A stretch of DNA of 64,000 nt, from assembly GCF_003991205.1 (NCBI RefSeq), contig NZ_RXOZ01000036.1, positions 151,692-215,691 of the forward strand, in the 5' to 3' direction. The DNA is from Georgenia sp. SYP-B2076 (lineage in GTDB: Bacteria; Actinomycetota; Actinomycetes; Actinomycetales; Actinomycetaceae). Positions within the stretch are counted from its first letter, which is position 1. Every line of letters begins with the position of its first letter. Position numbers and translations under genes: made by a program. Of this stretch, positions 28,195 to 38,456 are shown piece after piece. The notes under the pieces were generated by a model. It searched no databases. It was not told where the DNA came from and worked only from the letters and a program-made list of their open reading frames with translations.

Positions 28195-28220
28195 AGTCGG
28201 TTCCTGTCTCGTGTTGACCG

Positions 28221-28246
28221 AAACTTTAGGGCCTGGACTCAAGTTT
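28221..28246 (-). promoter_or_regulatory. AAACTT/AAGTTT inverted repeat upstream of oxidase
   Basis: AAACTT-N14-AAGTTT lies 26-52 bp before the GTG start of the GlcD-like gene, in an A/T-rich patch that contrasts with the flanks. Such repeats are typical GntR/LldR-type operator placements; the binding protein is unknown. Confidence 0.35.
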
Positions 28247-28435
28247 TTGGACGTATCCGCTGGTCAATCGTGCCGCCCGACGCGCGATGGCCGCGGCCAT
28301 CCGCGGCACCTGCCGCCGAGCGAGGACGGCCACGCGACAGACGGTGGCAGAGCCGGGTGGCGGCGCGCTGACCACGACGTGTCGAACGTCCGAACATCGG
28401 GGGCGGCCAACGAGCGAAGTCGACGGCCGCGCCCC

Positions 28436-28753
28436 TCACATCAGGCCGGCGGCGAAGCCGAAGGCGACGACGATGGCCGTCATGGCACCGACGACGGCGC
28501 AGGCGAACCGCGGGCGCACCCGGCAGACCAGCACGCCAGCGACCCCGGGGACCGCGAGGAGGCCAACGGTGACCGCCGTCCACAGCAGGCCGACGCCGAC
28601 GTCGGGCTGCGCGCACTCGAGGACGCAGCCGGTGAACCCGGACCAGGCCAGGTACAGCGCGCCCAGCGCGGGCACCGCAACGACCGCGAGCAGGATCGCC
28701 GCCGTCACCACGCCCCACCCGACTCTGGGTGGAGAGACGGTCGTGGTGGTCAT
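28436..28753 (-). CDS. Small membrane protein, unknown function
   Basis: A 105-residue hydrophobic protein with three predicted helices (about 14-36, 55-76 and 84-104) and two cysteines in GCVLECAQ in the first outer loop that could form a disulphide. N-terminal MTTTTVSPPR. The reading frame has actinobacterial third-position GC and lies in the same direction as its neighbours. No family recognised. It is separated from the nitrite reductase stop by a block of 18-bp repeats upstream of its start. Confidence 0.6.
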   Translation of the reverse strand: MTTTTVSPPRVGWGVVTAAILLAVVAVPALGALYLAWSGFTGCVLECAQPDVGVGLLWTAVTVGLLAVPGVAGVLVCRVRPRFACAVVGAMTAIVVAFGFAAGLM

Positions 28754-28795
28754 GACCAGAGAGTAGGTGGAGGCGGGCATTTCGGCACGGCGTTA

Positions 28796-28889
28796 TCCAC
28801 CGGGCCGGCGCCGTCCACCGGGCCGGCGCCGTCCACCGGGCCGGCGCCGTCCACCGGGCCGGCGCCGTCCACCGGGCCGGCGCCGTCCT
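28796..28889. repeat. Five tandem 18-bp repeats
   Basis: CCGGGCCGGCGCCGTCCA is repeated five times without change except the last base pair, from 28800. The block separates the nitrite reductase stop (28905) from the small membrane protein start. Each unit contains the palindrome GGCGCC and can form hairpins with neighbours, so termination activity is possible. Confidence 0.8.
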
Positions 28890-28904
28890 CACCAGGCCGG
28901 CGCC

Positions 28905-31900
28905 TCAGTCGGTCACGCGGAACAGCCCGTGCGCGCCGCGCTCGGCGTCGACCATGGCGTGGGAGACGAACGGGTAGCTGCCGGCCTCGGGGAAGGTCAG
29001 CTCGACGAAGCCGCCCTGCGCCGCCACCAGCGGCAGCACCTGCGCGCCGCCCGTCGGGTCGCCGCCGGCACCCGCCCCCGGGCCGCCGAGGCGGTAGGCG
29101 CCCTCGGTGTAGACCGTGTCGAACTGGCCGCCGACCACGTGAAAGGCGCTGCCGCGGGAGGGCCCGGCGTCGAGGACCCACACGCGCACTCGCTCGCCGA
29201 CCCTCGCCGCGAGCGGCGCGTGGTCGTACTGGTTCGCGTACCCGTTGAAGACCGTCAGGTCCGGCGCCTCGGCGGCGATCTTGTCGGCGTCCGCGGGGCC
29301 GCCCACCGCGCCGAGGTACATCTCGGACTGGACGAGCACGTACTCGCGGTCCACCGGCGGGATGCCTGGCGGGTCGATGATCACGGCGCCGAACATGCCG
29401 TTGGCGATGTGCATCGACATCGGCATGGTCGAGCAGTGGTACATCCAGATGCCGCTGCGGGTGGCGGTGAACCGGTAGGTCAGGGACTCCCCCGGCGCGA
29501 TGGTGCGCATCGGCCCATCGGGCGCGAGCGCGCCGGCGTGGAAGTCGATCGAGTGGCCGATCGTGCCGTCGTTGACGAGGGTGATGTCGAAGACGTCGCC
29601 GACCTTCCCCCGGAGCGTGGGCCCGGGCGCGGTGCCGCCCAAGGTCCACCGTTCCTGGGTGACGCCGGGCGCCACCTCGGCCTGGATCTCGCCGACGGTT
29701 AGGGTCATCTCGTGCACCGTGGCGGCGGGGGCGGGTGGCAGGGCGGCGTCACGGGCCGCGAAGCCCTCCCCGGGCTCGGCCTGGAGGTCGAGCAGGTCGG
29801 CGGCGGGCGCGCCGGCGGTGCCGGAGCCGCCGGAGTGGCCCATGCCGGCCATGCCGGTCGCGTCGCGGGTCCCGGTCCCGTCGCCGGAGGTCGCGCCGCC
29901 CGACGTCGCGCCGCCCGGCGCCGCGGCTCCGCCGTCGTCCCCCGCGCCGACGGCGACGACCTGGAGCGTCATGCCCATCTGGCGGTGCCCGGCGACGGAG
30001 CACCAGCCGTCGAGGTCGCGGCCGACGACGCCGACGTCGACGCTCGCCGTCTCCCCCACGCTCAGGCGACCGGTGGTCGCACCGGTCTCGAGGACGAGGT
30101 CGTGCACGTCCGTGCCGGTGTTGGTCAGCTCGATGACGAGCGCGTTGCCCACGGGCACCTCGATGACGTCCGGGGTGAAGCGCATCCCCTCGACGGTCAC
30201 CCGGGCCGTCGTCGTCTGCCCGGTCGCGGCCACGTCCGCGGAGGCGGCGGAGGCGCCGAGGCCCGCGGCGGCCGGGTCGCCGGCCACGCCGAGGACGACG
30301 GCGAGCGCCACGGCGCCCACGCCCCAGGCGCCCCCGAGCCGGCGGCGCACCGGCGGCGGCCCCACGCGCAGACTCCCCGCGACGACGTCGTCCGCGCGCG
30401 CGGTGCGCACGCGGGCCCAGCCGGCCCGGGCCAGAAGCACGAGGAAGCCGGTCAGGGCCGCCAGGCCGAGCATCGACGTCGTGACCCGCACCAGCGAGGG
30501 CAGCGGCAGCAGGAAGAGGATCAGGCACAGGTTGAGCGTCACCACGCGCGCGGCCGCGGCGCGGTCCATCTCCTCGTTGACGGCGCGCACGACCCGCGGT
30601 CCCCCGCCGAGCATGACCGGCGCGAGGTAGCTCAGTGCCCCGACGAGCACCTGCCCGGCGAAGCCCGCGGCGAACGGCGCGCGCAGGACGCCGAGGGACC
30701 CGGCCGCGTCGGCCCAGCCCGGCGCGGCGGCGACGACCACGCCGAGCGTCAGCACGCAGAACGCGAACCAGCCGAGGGCGGCCGCGGCGGAGAAGGTGGC
30801 GAAGGACCGCGGCGGCTTGCCCCGCGCGATCGTCACCATGGGGCGCACGAGCACCGCGATGCCGGCCACGTAGGCCACGGCGCCGGCGAGGACGAGCGGG
30901 CGCAGCGTCGTCAGCGCGCCGAGGTCGACGACGACGAGCCCGGCGAGCAGCGGCCACATCGCCCGGCCGGCGGCGAGCGGGGCGCCGGGGGCCATCTTCG
31001 TGCGCAGCATCGTCGGCCAGAGCACGACGAGGGTCCCGAGCACCGTCAGCCCGACGAAGCCCATGAGCATCGTGGCCACGTGCGCGACGTAGAGCTGGCC
31101 CTGCGTGGCGGCGTCCGTGGCGGCGCGGGCGAGGAAGATCCCGAGGACCGCGCCGGTCGCCAGGGCGGCGACGGCGGCGACGTAGTACCGCGACAGCGCG
31201 CCGAACCGGGCCATGAGCGCGCCGCGGCGCTGGCGGAGGATGACGGCGCCGTGCGCGAGGGCCGCGAGCGCGACGAGCGCCCCGCCGCCGTCCACGAGGG
31301 CCCCCCGGCCGGTGGACATCCCGACGACGACGCCGATGGCGCCGAGGTTGTACACCGCCAGACGCGCGACCATGAAGCGCTGCCCGCCCGGGGCCGGGCG
31401 GCCCAGGAGCGTGTCGGCGAAGTGCCCGGACCAGATGAGGATCGCCGAGCCGACCGCGCCCAGCAGCATCATGTGGGTGAGCAGCCAGGCGGAGCCCGGG
31501 AGCCACCGGTGGGCGACCGCGACGACGAAGGCCGCGACGAACCACGCCACCACGACCGCGTTGGCGCGTTCGTGCCAGGTGCGCCGGCTCAGGCGGGGCT
31601 TGTCGGGGCTGAGGACGGGGAGGGTCACGAGTCGGCTCCGGTCACGGGTCGGTCGGCGGCCGGGCCGGCGGGGCGAGGCGCGCCCGACACCGGGCCCGCG
31701 GGGCGAGGTGCGCCCGACACCGGGCCGGCGGGGCGGCGGGCGGCGCGGCGCCGTCAGCACGGCCCACGCCGCGACGCCGACGAACCCCAGGACCGCGACG
31801 ATGTTGAACGTCCCGCCCAGCTGCACCGCCCAGGTGAGGTCACGGGCGTCCCCCACCGCCAGGCGGAACACGAGGGAGGCGTGCAGCAGTGCCACCGGTG

Positions 31901-32966
31901 CGTACATGACGGGGTGGTAGGGCAGCGGCCGGCGCAGCACGGCCGGCAGGATCACCGGCGCGTGCGCCATGATCATCGAGATGACGTAGCCGAGCATGAC
32001 CGCGTGCAGGACGGCGTCGTAGCCGGGCCCCGCGGTCACCGCCCCGCCCAGGGCCCAGACCGCGCCGCCGACGGCGAGCCAGCCGTAGCCGGCGAGCAGG
32101 CTGGCTGCGATGTAGCGGGGCAGGCCGGTGGCGTGCACGGTGCGGCGGGCGACGTCCTTGGCCGCGAGCCAGCCGGCGATGGCGAGCAGGCTCAGCCCCA
32201 CCAGGGTGAAGCCGGCCTCCGGCGCGAGCAGGGTGACGACGGCGGAGCCCAGGAGCGCGACGGCGAGACCCAGCGCCGTACGGGTCGCGGCCGCGGAGAG
32301 GGCCTCGAGACGCGAGAGCTCGAGGCGCTCGCCGAAGATGGTCAGCACGAGATAGCCGGCCAGCCACGGCGTGAGGTCGGGCACGGGCACGCCGCCCGCC
32401 CACAGCACCGCGGAGCAGAGGGCCATGACGGCGCCGAGGACCTGGATCGTCACCGCGGCGGCCGGCTGACGCGCGAAGAGCTGCCGGTAGACGAGGAGCA
32501 GCAGGACCTGCGCGAGCACGAGCAGGACCCGCCCGGCGACCGGTGGCAGCGGTGCAATCAGCGCCACCGCGGCCAGCCCGGAGGCGGCCGGGGCCGCGTA
32601 GCCCCAGGGCCGCCCGAGCGCGACCGCCCGCTCCAGGGCGATGACGGTGCCGACGAAGCCGAGCACCATGAGCGGGCCATGAACGTCGGGCAGGCCCGTG
32701 AGTCCCAGCGCGGGAGCGAGGTACTGCGGGAGCCCCAGCAGTCCGAGCGCCGCGTCGAGCCCGAAGAGCAGGGCCACGCCGCCGGGCAGGAGGAAGGCGA
32801 GGCGGAAGCCGGTGCGCGTGCGCAGCGGCCGCACCCCGGCGGGGCCCGTTCGGCGGGTGCTGTCGGGGGCCGCGGGGCGGGTAGCGTCGGGGGCTGCCGC
32901 GCGGGCGTCGGTGGAGTCAGCCGGGCGCGCGTCGGGGGAGTCAGCCGCGCGGGCGCCGGTGTTCAC
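28905..32966 (-). CDS. Fused NnrS-like membrane protein and copper nitrite reductase (NirK-type multicopper oxidase)
   Basis: One uninterrupted frame of 1353 residues. Residues 1-445 carry a Pro/Ala/Asp tail then about 11 helices (first membrane protein). A repetitive Arg/Pro linker follows, then VTLPVLSPDK (residue 447), a second multi-helix region (about 12 helices), a cupredoxin with Cu ligands in WCSVAGHRQMG, and a C-terminal two-domain CuNiR with HSIDFH, YHCSTMPMSMH and FHVVGG ligands. CuNiR reduces nitrite to NO outside the membrane. A GTG with GGAG at 31628 could start the reductase alone (907 residues), but no stop separates the halves. GTG start overlaps the regulator stop. Confidence 0.75.
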   Translation of the reverse strand: MNTGARAADSPDARPADSTDARAAAPDATRPAAPDSTRRTGPAGVRPLRTRTGFRLAFLLPGGVALLFGLDAALGLLGLPQYLAPALGLTGLPDVHGPLMVLGFVGTVIALERAVALGRPWGYAAPAASGLAAVALIAPLPPVAGRVLLVLAQVLLLLVYRQLFARQPAAAVTIQVLGAVMALCSAVLWAGGVPVPDLTPWLAGYLVLTIFGERLELSRLEALSAAATRTALGLAVALLGSAVVTLLAPEAGFTLVGLSLLAIAGWLAAKDVARRTVHATGLPRYIAASLLAGYGWLAVGGAVWALGGAVTAGPGYDAVLHAVMLGYVISMIMAHAPVILPAVLRRPLPYHPVMYAPVALLHASLVFRLAVGDARDLTWAVQLGGTFNIVAVLGFVGVAAWAVLTAPRRPPPRRPGVGRTSPRGPGVGRASPRRPGRRPTRDRSRLVTLPVLSPDKPRLSRRTWHERANAVVVAWFVAAFVVAVAHRWLPGSAWLLTHMMLLGAVGSAILIWSGHFADTLLGRPAPGGQRFMVARLAVYNLGAIGVVVGMSTGRGALVDGGGALVALAALAHGAVILRQRRGALMARFGALSRYYVAAVAALATGAVLGIFLARAATDAATQGQLYVAHVATMLMGFVGLTVLGTLVVLWPTMLRTKMAPGAPLAAGRAMWPLLAGLVVVDLGALTTLRPLVLAGAVAYVAGIAVLVRPMVTIARGKPPRSFATFSAAAALGWFAFCVLTLGVVVAAAPGWADAAGSLGVLRAPFAAGFAGQVLVGALSYLAPVMLGGGPRVVRAVNEEMDRAAAARVVTLNLCLILFLLPLPSLVRVTTSMLGLAALTGFLVLLARAGWARVRTARADDVVAGSLRVGPPPVRRRLGGAWGVGAVALAVVLGVAGDPAAAGLGASAASADVAATGQTTTARVTVEGMRFTPDVIEVPVGNALVIELTNTGTDVHDLVLETGATTGRLSVGETASVDVGVVGRDLDGWCSVAGHRQMGMTLQVVAVGAGDDGGAAAPGGATSGGATSGDGTGTRDATGMAGMGHSGGSGTAGAPAADLLDLQAEPGEGFAARDAALPPAPAATVHEMTLTVGEIQAEVAPGVTQERWTLGGTAPGPTLRGKVGDVFDITLVNDGTIGHSIDFHAGALAPDGPMRTIAPGESLTYRFTATRSGIWMYHCSTMPMSMHIANGMFGAVIIDPPGIPPVDREYVLVQSEMYLGAVGGPADADKIAAEAPDLTVFNGYANQYDHAPLAARVGERVRVWVLDAGPSRGSAFHVVGGQFDTVYTEGAYRLGGPGAGAGGDPTGGAQVLPLVAAQGGFVELTFPEAGSYPFVSHAMVDAERGAHGLFRVTD
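31626..31639 (-). promoter_or_regulatory. Internal GTG with Shine-Dalgarno for the reductase half
   Basis: GGAG lies 7 nt before a GTG at 31628 that begins VTLPVLSPDKPRL, a natural N-terminus for the cupredoxin/nitrite reductase protein. If used, it yields a separate 907-residue protein from within the fused frame. Confidence 0.5.
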
Positions 32967-33748
32967 TGGCGCGCCCCCGCGCTCATCGTGCTGCGGAGCG
33001 GCCCGACCCGTAGCCCGTCCTCGGCGTCGTCCGTGCCCGGCAGGCGCCGCGCGACGTGGAGGAGGCACGCCCCGGGCTCGACGAACGCCTCGAGGCTGAC
33101 CTTGTCGGCGTCGACGTCCTCGGCGGCGAGGATCTCCCGCGCCATGCCCAGGTGCGCGCTGCACACCACGTGCGGGTGCTCCTGCGCCAGCGCCAGCACG
33201 GGGCACCGGTGCAGGCGCAGCGTTGCGCCGTCGTCGTCCACCTCCGGCTCGAAGCCGACGCGGTCCAGCCGCTGCCGCAGGTGCTCGACGGCACCCGTGA
33301 CCGCCCGCCCGCCGGCCCGCCGGGAGGTGGCGGCGCCGTGCTCCGGGTCGCGCGCGACGATCGTGCGCCCCCAGGCACGCCCTGCCTCGCGTGCGTGGTG
33401 GCGCAGCGTCGGGCCGTCGGGAAGCACCTCGGTGAGGTACGAGACGAGCACCTGGGCGAGGACGGCGTACTCGGGGCTCGCGAAGGACGCCTCGGGCGAG
33501 TAGGTGTACACGGAGGCGGGTCGGCCGCGGCCCGCCGGGGCCAGGTGGTCACGCCGGGCGAGGCCCGCGCCGGTGAGCCCCTCGAGGTGCTCGCGGACGG
33601 TGTTGGGGTGCTGGGCGAGCAGCTCGGCGACCCGCGCGACGGTCATGGGCTCGTCACGCTCGACGAGCAGGTCGAGGACGGCGCGGCGCGGCGCACTCAG
33701 ACGGTCGCGCCGGCTAGACCTGGCTGGTCTCGGACCCCATTTAGTCAC
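32963..33748 (-). CDS. SufR-like HTH regulator with C-terminal cysteines
   Basis: A 261-residue regulator. The winged-helix HTH spans about 17-85 (RRAVLDLLVERDEPMTVARV, then HPNTVREHLEGL). The C-terminal domain holds three conserved-looking cysteines (about 182 in HRCP, 196 in VVCSAH, 228 in ACLLH) in the spacing of SufR/COG2345 iron-sulphur regulators. As the first gene of the nitrite reductase operon it could sense NO or redox state through a cluster. GTG start has TACGGT 6 nt upstream and no nearby Shine-Dalgarno, suggesting a leaderless transcript. Stop overlaps the next start as GTGA. Confidence 0.78.
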   Translation of the reverse strand: MTKWGPRPARSSRRDRLSAPRRAVLDLLVERDEPMTVARVAELLAQHPNTVREHLEGLTGAGLARRDHLAPAGRGRPASVYTYSPEASFASPEYAVLAQVLVSYLTEVLPDGPTLRHHAREAGRAWGRTIVARDPEHGAATSRRAGGRAVTGAVEHLRQRLDRVGFEPEVDDDGATLRLHRCPVLALAQEHPHVVCSAHLGMAREILAAEDVDADKVSLEAFVEPGACLLHVARRLPGTDDAEDGLRVGPLRSTMSAGARQ

Positions 33749-33928
33749 GCTTCGACCGTACTTATTGGCTCCTTCTCACTGATGGGACGAACGTCCCGGC
33801 CTGTCGCGGCCCCCACTTGCCCCACAAACGGTGCTGGAGTGGCAGATGAGGCACGGAACTGCCGGCAAGTCGTGCACTCCTCTCCCACTCGTGGGGAAAC
33901 TCGCCCATCGGGTGGGGACGTCGTCGCG

Positions 33929-34228
33929 CTATCCGTCCATGAACCGGCGGCGCTCCTGGTACTCCTCAGCGCCGATCTCCCCGCGTGCGAAGCGCTCGTC
34001 GAGAATCTGGCGCGCCCCGCTCAGCCCGCCGGGCATGACGCCGCCCTGCATGGGGCCGCCCTGCGGGTACCGGTTCGCCCCGCCCTGCCACTGCATCGCG
34101 CCACCGCCGCCCCCGCCGCGGAGCATGCGCACGGCGACGATGACCAGCACGACGATTCCCGCGATCATCAGCAACCCGAAAAGGAACGCGATGGCGCCCC
34201 AGCCCCAGCCCATTCCGCCTCCGTACAT
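33929..34228 (-). CDS. SHOCT-domain small membrane protein
   Basis: A 99-residue protein: short Gly/Trp-rich start (MYGGGMGWGWGA), one helix at about 13-35, a Gly/Gln/Met-rich linker (RGGGGGGAMQWQ) and a C-terminal SHOCT motif, ILDERFARGEIGAEEYQERR. Such proteins are membrane-anchored oligomerisation modules of unknown role, common near stress genes. The C-terminus lies convergent or independent of the regulator upstream; no operon partner is evident. Confidence 0.8.
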   Translation of the reverse strand: MYGGGMGWGWGAIAFLFGLLMIAGIVVLVIVAVRMLRGGGGGGAMQWQGGANRYPQGGPMQGGVMPGGLSGARQILDERFARGEIGAEEYQERRRFMDG

Positions 34229-34935
34229 GGCCCTGCCCACCCTTCTCCGAGACGTACCCGCCGGCGCCGCCTGACCGCCTTCGGTGCGACCGCCCCGGCG
34301 CCCTTCCTTGGGCCCGTCCGACCGGCCGCCTTGCCGTTCGCGCACGAGTCTCCCTGTCGTCGATGATCGCGCCCCGGGACGGGGCTGGGAAGAGCCTGGA
34401 CGTGGGGCGCCGTGTCGGTGTGCAACGCGAGGTGCCCGGAACGCGTGTGAGCGTGCGTACGTGGACGCCCGCGCCGCCCGCCTGCACGAGTGCGCGCCTC
34501 CCGCGCGCACGAGGGCGCGCCTCGCGCCGCACGTGAGCGTGCACACGCGACACCGGACAGCGAGTGACCCGATCCACAAACCTCACCGGCGCGCCTGCTT
34601 TTTACATCACAAACCGGTCACAATTCGTTCACCTCCCAGACCCGGACTTATCCGCGGCAGGGCAGCGAATACCCCATGTCGATCCGCTGAACACGGCAGG
34701 CAGAGGGGGCTAGCGGGATCACCACATGTTTGCCATGGTGGAGTGTCCAGTTTCCATAGATCGCCCATGACCCCTGCCCCGGCGGCCCTGCAGAGCCGCC
34801 GCGCCCGGCGGGGGACGTGCACCCGTCCCGGGTGTGGCTCCCCATTTTGGAGCCCGTCGTGCGATCACCGCGTGGACGGCAGTGCGCCTCGTACCGGCGC
34901 CGCCTGACGCGCTCAATCGGATCCAAGAGGTGAAC
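34229..34935. other. Divergent intergenic region upstream of betaine transporter
   Basis: A 707-bp gap with no convincing gene. The first 330 bp are GC-rich with repeated GTGAGCGTGC motifs (34448, 34535). Around 34595-34635 the DNA turns A/T-rich and holds TCACA-N6-TCACA (34605-34620). A second less GC-rich patch at 34725-34775 could hold a promoter. No riboswitch was recognised. Confidence 0.5.
34605..34620 (+). promoter_or_regulatory. TCACA direct repeat, possible response-regulator site
   Basis: TCACAaaccggTCACA is an 11-bp-period direct repeat in an A/T-rich patch about 320 bp before the betaine transporter. Direct repeats of this kind are bound by OmpR-family regulators such as MtrA, which controls osmolyte transport in Corynebacterium. 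The assignment is speculative. Confidence 0.25.
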
Positions 34936-36263
<1,328 letters not shown>

Positions 36264-36267
<4 letters not shown>

Positions 36268-37133
36268 CCGAGGCCATTTACCACATCCCGGTGGGCGTCT
36301 GGGCCGACGCGGTCGTCGACTGGCTCACCGCCAACGTCGGGCGCACGTTCGACTACGTCCGACTCATCCTCGGGTGGGGCTACGACTTCCTCGCCCTGGT
36401 GCTGTCCACCCCGCCCTTCTGGGCCGTCGCCATCGTGCTCGCCGCGATCGCCTACTTCGCCAAGGGCTGGAAGCTGGCCCTGGCCTCGCTGGTCGGGTTC
36501 GCCGTGATCTACGGCGTCGACCAGTGGGACAACGCCATGGCGACCCTCGCGCTGGTGCTCGTCGCGAGCCTCATCGCGCTGGTCATCGCCATCCCGGTCG
36601 GCATCCTCGCCGCGCGCAACCACGCGGTCTCCACGATCGTGCGCCCGGTCCTGGACTTCATGCAGACGATGCCCGCGTTTGTCTACCTCATCCCCGCCGT
36701 CGTGCTCTTCCGCGTCGGCGTGGTCCCCGGTCTCGTCGCCACGGTGATCTTCGCGATCGCCCCCGGCGTGCGCATGACCGAGCTGGGCATCCGGCAGGTC
36801 GACTCCGAGGTCGTCGAGGCGGGGCACGCCTTCGGCGCCACCCCCGGGCGCATCCTGCGCCAGATCCAGCTGCCGCTGGCGATGCCGACCATCATGGCCG
36901 GCGTCAACCAGGTGATCATGCTGGCCCTGTCGATGGTGGTCATCTCCGGCATGGTCGGCGCCGACGGCCTCGGCCAGGACGTGGTCCAGGCCCTGCAGCG
37001 CGTCGACATCGGCCTGGGCGTCGAGGCCGGCCTGTCCGTCGTCATCCTGGCGATGTTCCTCGACCGCGTCACCGCGGCCCTGGGCGACCGCTCGCCCGTG
37101 TCCCGGGCGCTGAAGATCCGCGCCGAGCACTGA
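36264..37133 (+). CDS. proW: Glycine betaine/proline ABC transporter permease
   Basis: A 289-residue permease with an N-terminal amphipathic region and seven or so helices. The binding-protein-dependent permease signature EAGHAFGATPGRILRQIQLP (about 191-210) is present. ATG overlaps the proV stop as ATGA. Its last ten codons and following hairpin are duplicated just downstream (unit 2 at 37185-37249). Confidence 0.92.
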
Positions 37134-37249
37134 CGCCGCGGGCCCGGCGGCGGACCGCCGCCGGGCCGGCATCCCAGAAGCCCAGGCGCTGAAGACCCGC
37201 GCCTACCGCTGACGCCGCGGGCCCGACGGCGCACCGTCGCCGAGCCCGC
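37106..37249 (+). repeat. Tandem duplication of proW 3' end and hairpin
   Basis: The proW 3' end plus following hairpin (37106-37170) recurs with point changes at 37185-37249, offset 79 bp. Unit 1 forms a 10-bp stem (37141-37150 with 37158-37167); the unit 2 stem is shorter. Two hairpins between proW and proX could reduce read-through or protect mRNA ends. Confidence 0.75.
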
Positions 37250-37294
37250 AACCGACACTCGAGCGCGTTCGTGCGCTCACGAAAGGAACACCTG

Positions 37295-38200
37295 ATGAAG
37301 CTCACGAAGCGCCGCGGGGCCGTCCTCGCCACCGCCGCCGCCCTGGCCGTCACCCTGGCCGCGTGCGGCCCCTCCCAGCTGAACGGCGCCGGCGCGGCCA
37401 GCGGTGGCGCCGCCGACGACACGATCAGCATCGGCGTCCACTCCGGCTGGGACGAGGGCATCGCCGTGTCCCACCTCTGGAAGAAGATCCTCCAGGACGA
37501 GGGCTACGACGTCGAGCTCGAGACCGCCGACGCCGGCGTCGTCTTCACCGCGCTCGCCGAGGGCGACTACGACCTCAACTTCGACACGTGGCTGCCGTTG
37601 ACCCACGCCTCCTACCAGGAGCAGTACGGCGACCAGCTCGAGGACCTTGGCACCTGGTACACCGAGGCCAAGAACGTCATCGCCGTGAACGAGGACGCCC
37701 CGATCGACTCCCTCGCCGAGCTCGCCGACAACGCGGACCTCTTCGGCAACAAGCTCGTCGGCATCGAGGCGGGCGCGGGACTGACGGCCGCCACGCAGGA
37801 CAAGGTCATCCCCACCTACGGGCTGGACAAGATGGAGTACCTCATCTCCTCGACCCCCGCGATGCTCGCCGAGCTGCAGTCGGCGACCTCGGCCGGCGCC
37901 AACGTCGCCGTGACCCTGTGGCAGCCGCACTGGGCCTTCGAGGCCTTCCCGATCAAGGCGCTCGAGGACCCCGAGAGCACGCTGGGCGCCGCCGAGGAGA
38001 TCAAGACCATGGGCCACGGCGGGTTCGCCGAGGAGAATCCCGAGGTCGCCGGCTGGATCGGCAAGTTCACGATGACGTCGGAGCAGCTGTTCTCGCTTGA
38101 GAACCTCATGTTCAACGAGATGGGCGGCAAGGACAACGATGCCGCCGTCGAGCAGTGGCTGCAGGAGAACCCCGACTTCGTCGCGGGCATCACCGGCTGA
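37295..38200 (+). CDS. proX: Glycine betaine-binding lipoprotein
   Basis: A 301-residue OpuAC/ProX-type binding protein: signal peptide 1-21 with lipobox LAAC (Cys22), then the mature fold. Trp residues that would form the aromatic cage for the quaternary amine are present (SGWDEG, FDTWLPLTH, LWQPHWAF). Starts at ATG 37295 with GAAAGGAAC upstream, 161 bp after proW beyond the duplicated hairpins, so it may be made at a different level from the other subunits. Confidence 0.92.
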   Translation: MKLTKRRGAVLATAAALAVTLAACGPSQLNGAGAASGGAADDTISIGVHSGWDEGIAVSHLWKKILQDEGYDVELETADAGVVFTALAEGDYDLNFDTWLPLTHASYQEQYGDQLEDLGTWYTEAKNVIAVNEDAPIDSLAELADNADLFGNKLVGIEAGAGLTAATQDKVIPTYGLDKMEYLISSTPAMLAELQSATSAGANVAVTLWQPHWAFEAFPIKALEDPESTLGAAEEIKTMGHGGFAEENPEVAGWIGKFTMTSEQLFSLENLMFNEMGGKDNDAAVEQWLQENPDFVAGITG

Positions 38201-38285
38201 CCCTGCGCTCCATGCGCGCGTAGCGCCGACGATGCCGCGCCCGCTAGACCCAAGCACCACCCCGAACAGGGCGCCGCGCGCTAAC

Positions 38286-38324
38286 CCGAAGAGTTCGTAC
38301 GGATTATCCGTACGAACTCTTCGG
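38286..38324. terminator. Perfect 39-bp palindrome after proX
   Basis: Nineteen bases on each side pair perfectly around one central base; the arm begins CCGAAGAGTTCGTACGGAT. Its base composition is far less GC-rich than the flanks. Position 85 bp past the proX stop suggests a transcription terminator for the betaine operon, although the near-zero loop and perfect symmetry would also fit a protein-binding site. Confidence 0.6.
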
Positions 38325-38456
38325 CGTATGGCGTGGGCGTCGTCGCCGCCCCGGCCGCCCCGGCCATGCTGTCCACAGCGAACTCAGGCACCCGCGCCTC
38401 CACGGTGGTCCACAGCGGCAAAGACTCCGCGCCGCCCTATCCAGCACGCTCGCGTC

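Noticed and set aside
28792..28800. TTATCCACC as a DnaA box/origin
   Set aside because: Single imperfect match; no cluster of boxes and no dnaA/dnaN/gyrB genes nearby.
28800..28889. 18-bp direct repeats as a CRISPR array
   Set aside because: Units are contiguous with no spacers and there are no cas genes.
29712..33503. Very long plus-strand open frame opposite the nitrite reductase locus
   Set aside because: Its translation is low-complexity Arg/Gly/His/Pro/Glu, as expected for the antisense of a GC-rich gene, while the minus strand encodes clear membrane and copper-protein domains.
34640..34800. Possible c-di-AMP (ydaO) riboswitch ahead of the betaine transporter
   Set aside because: Considered because of gene context, but the conserved core motifs could not be found on either strand.
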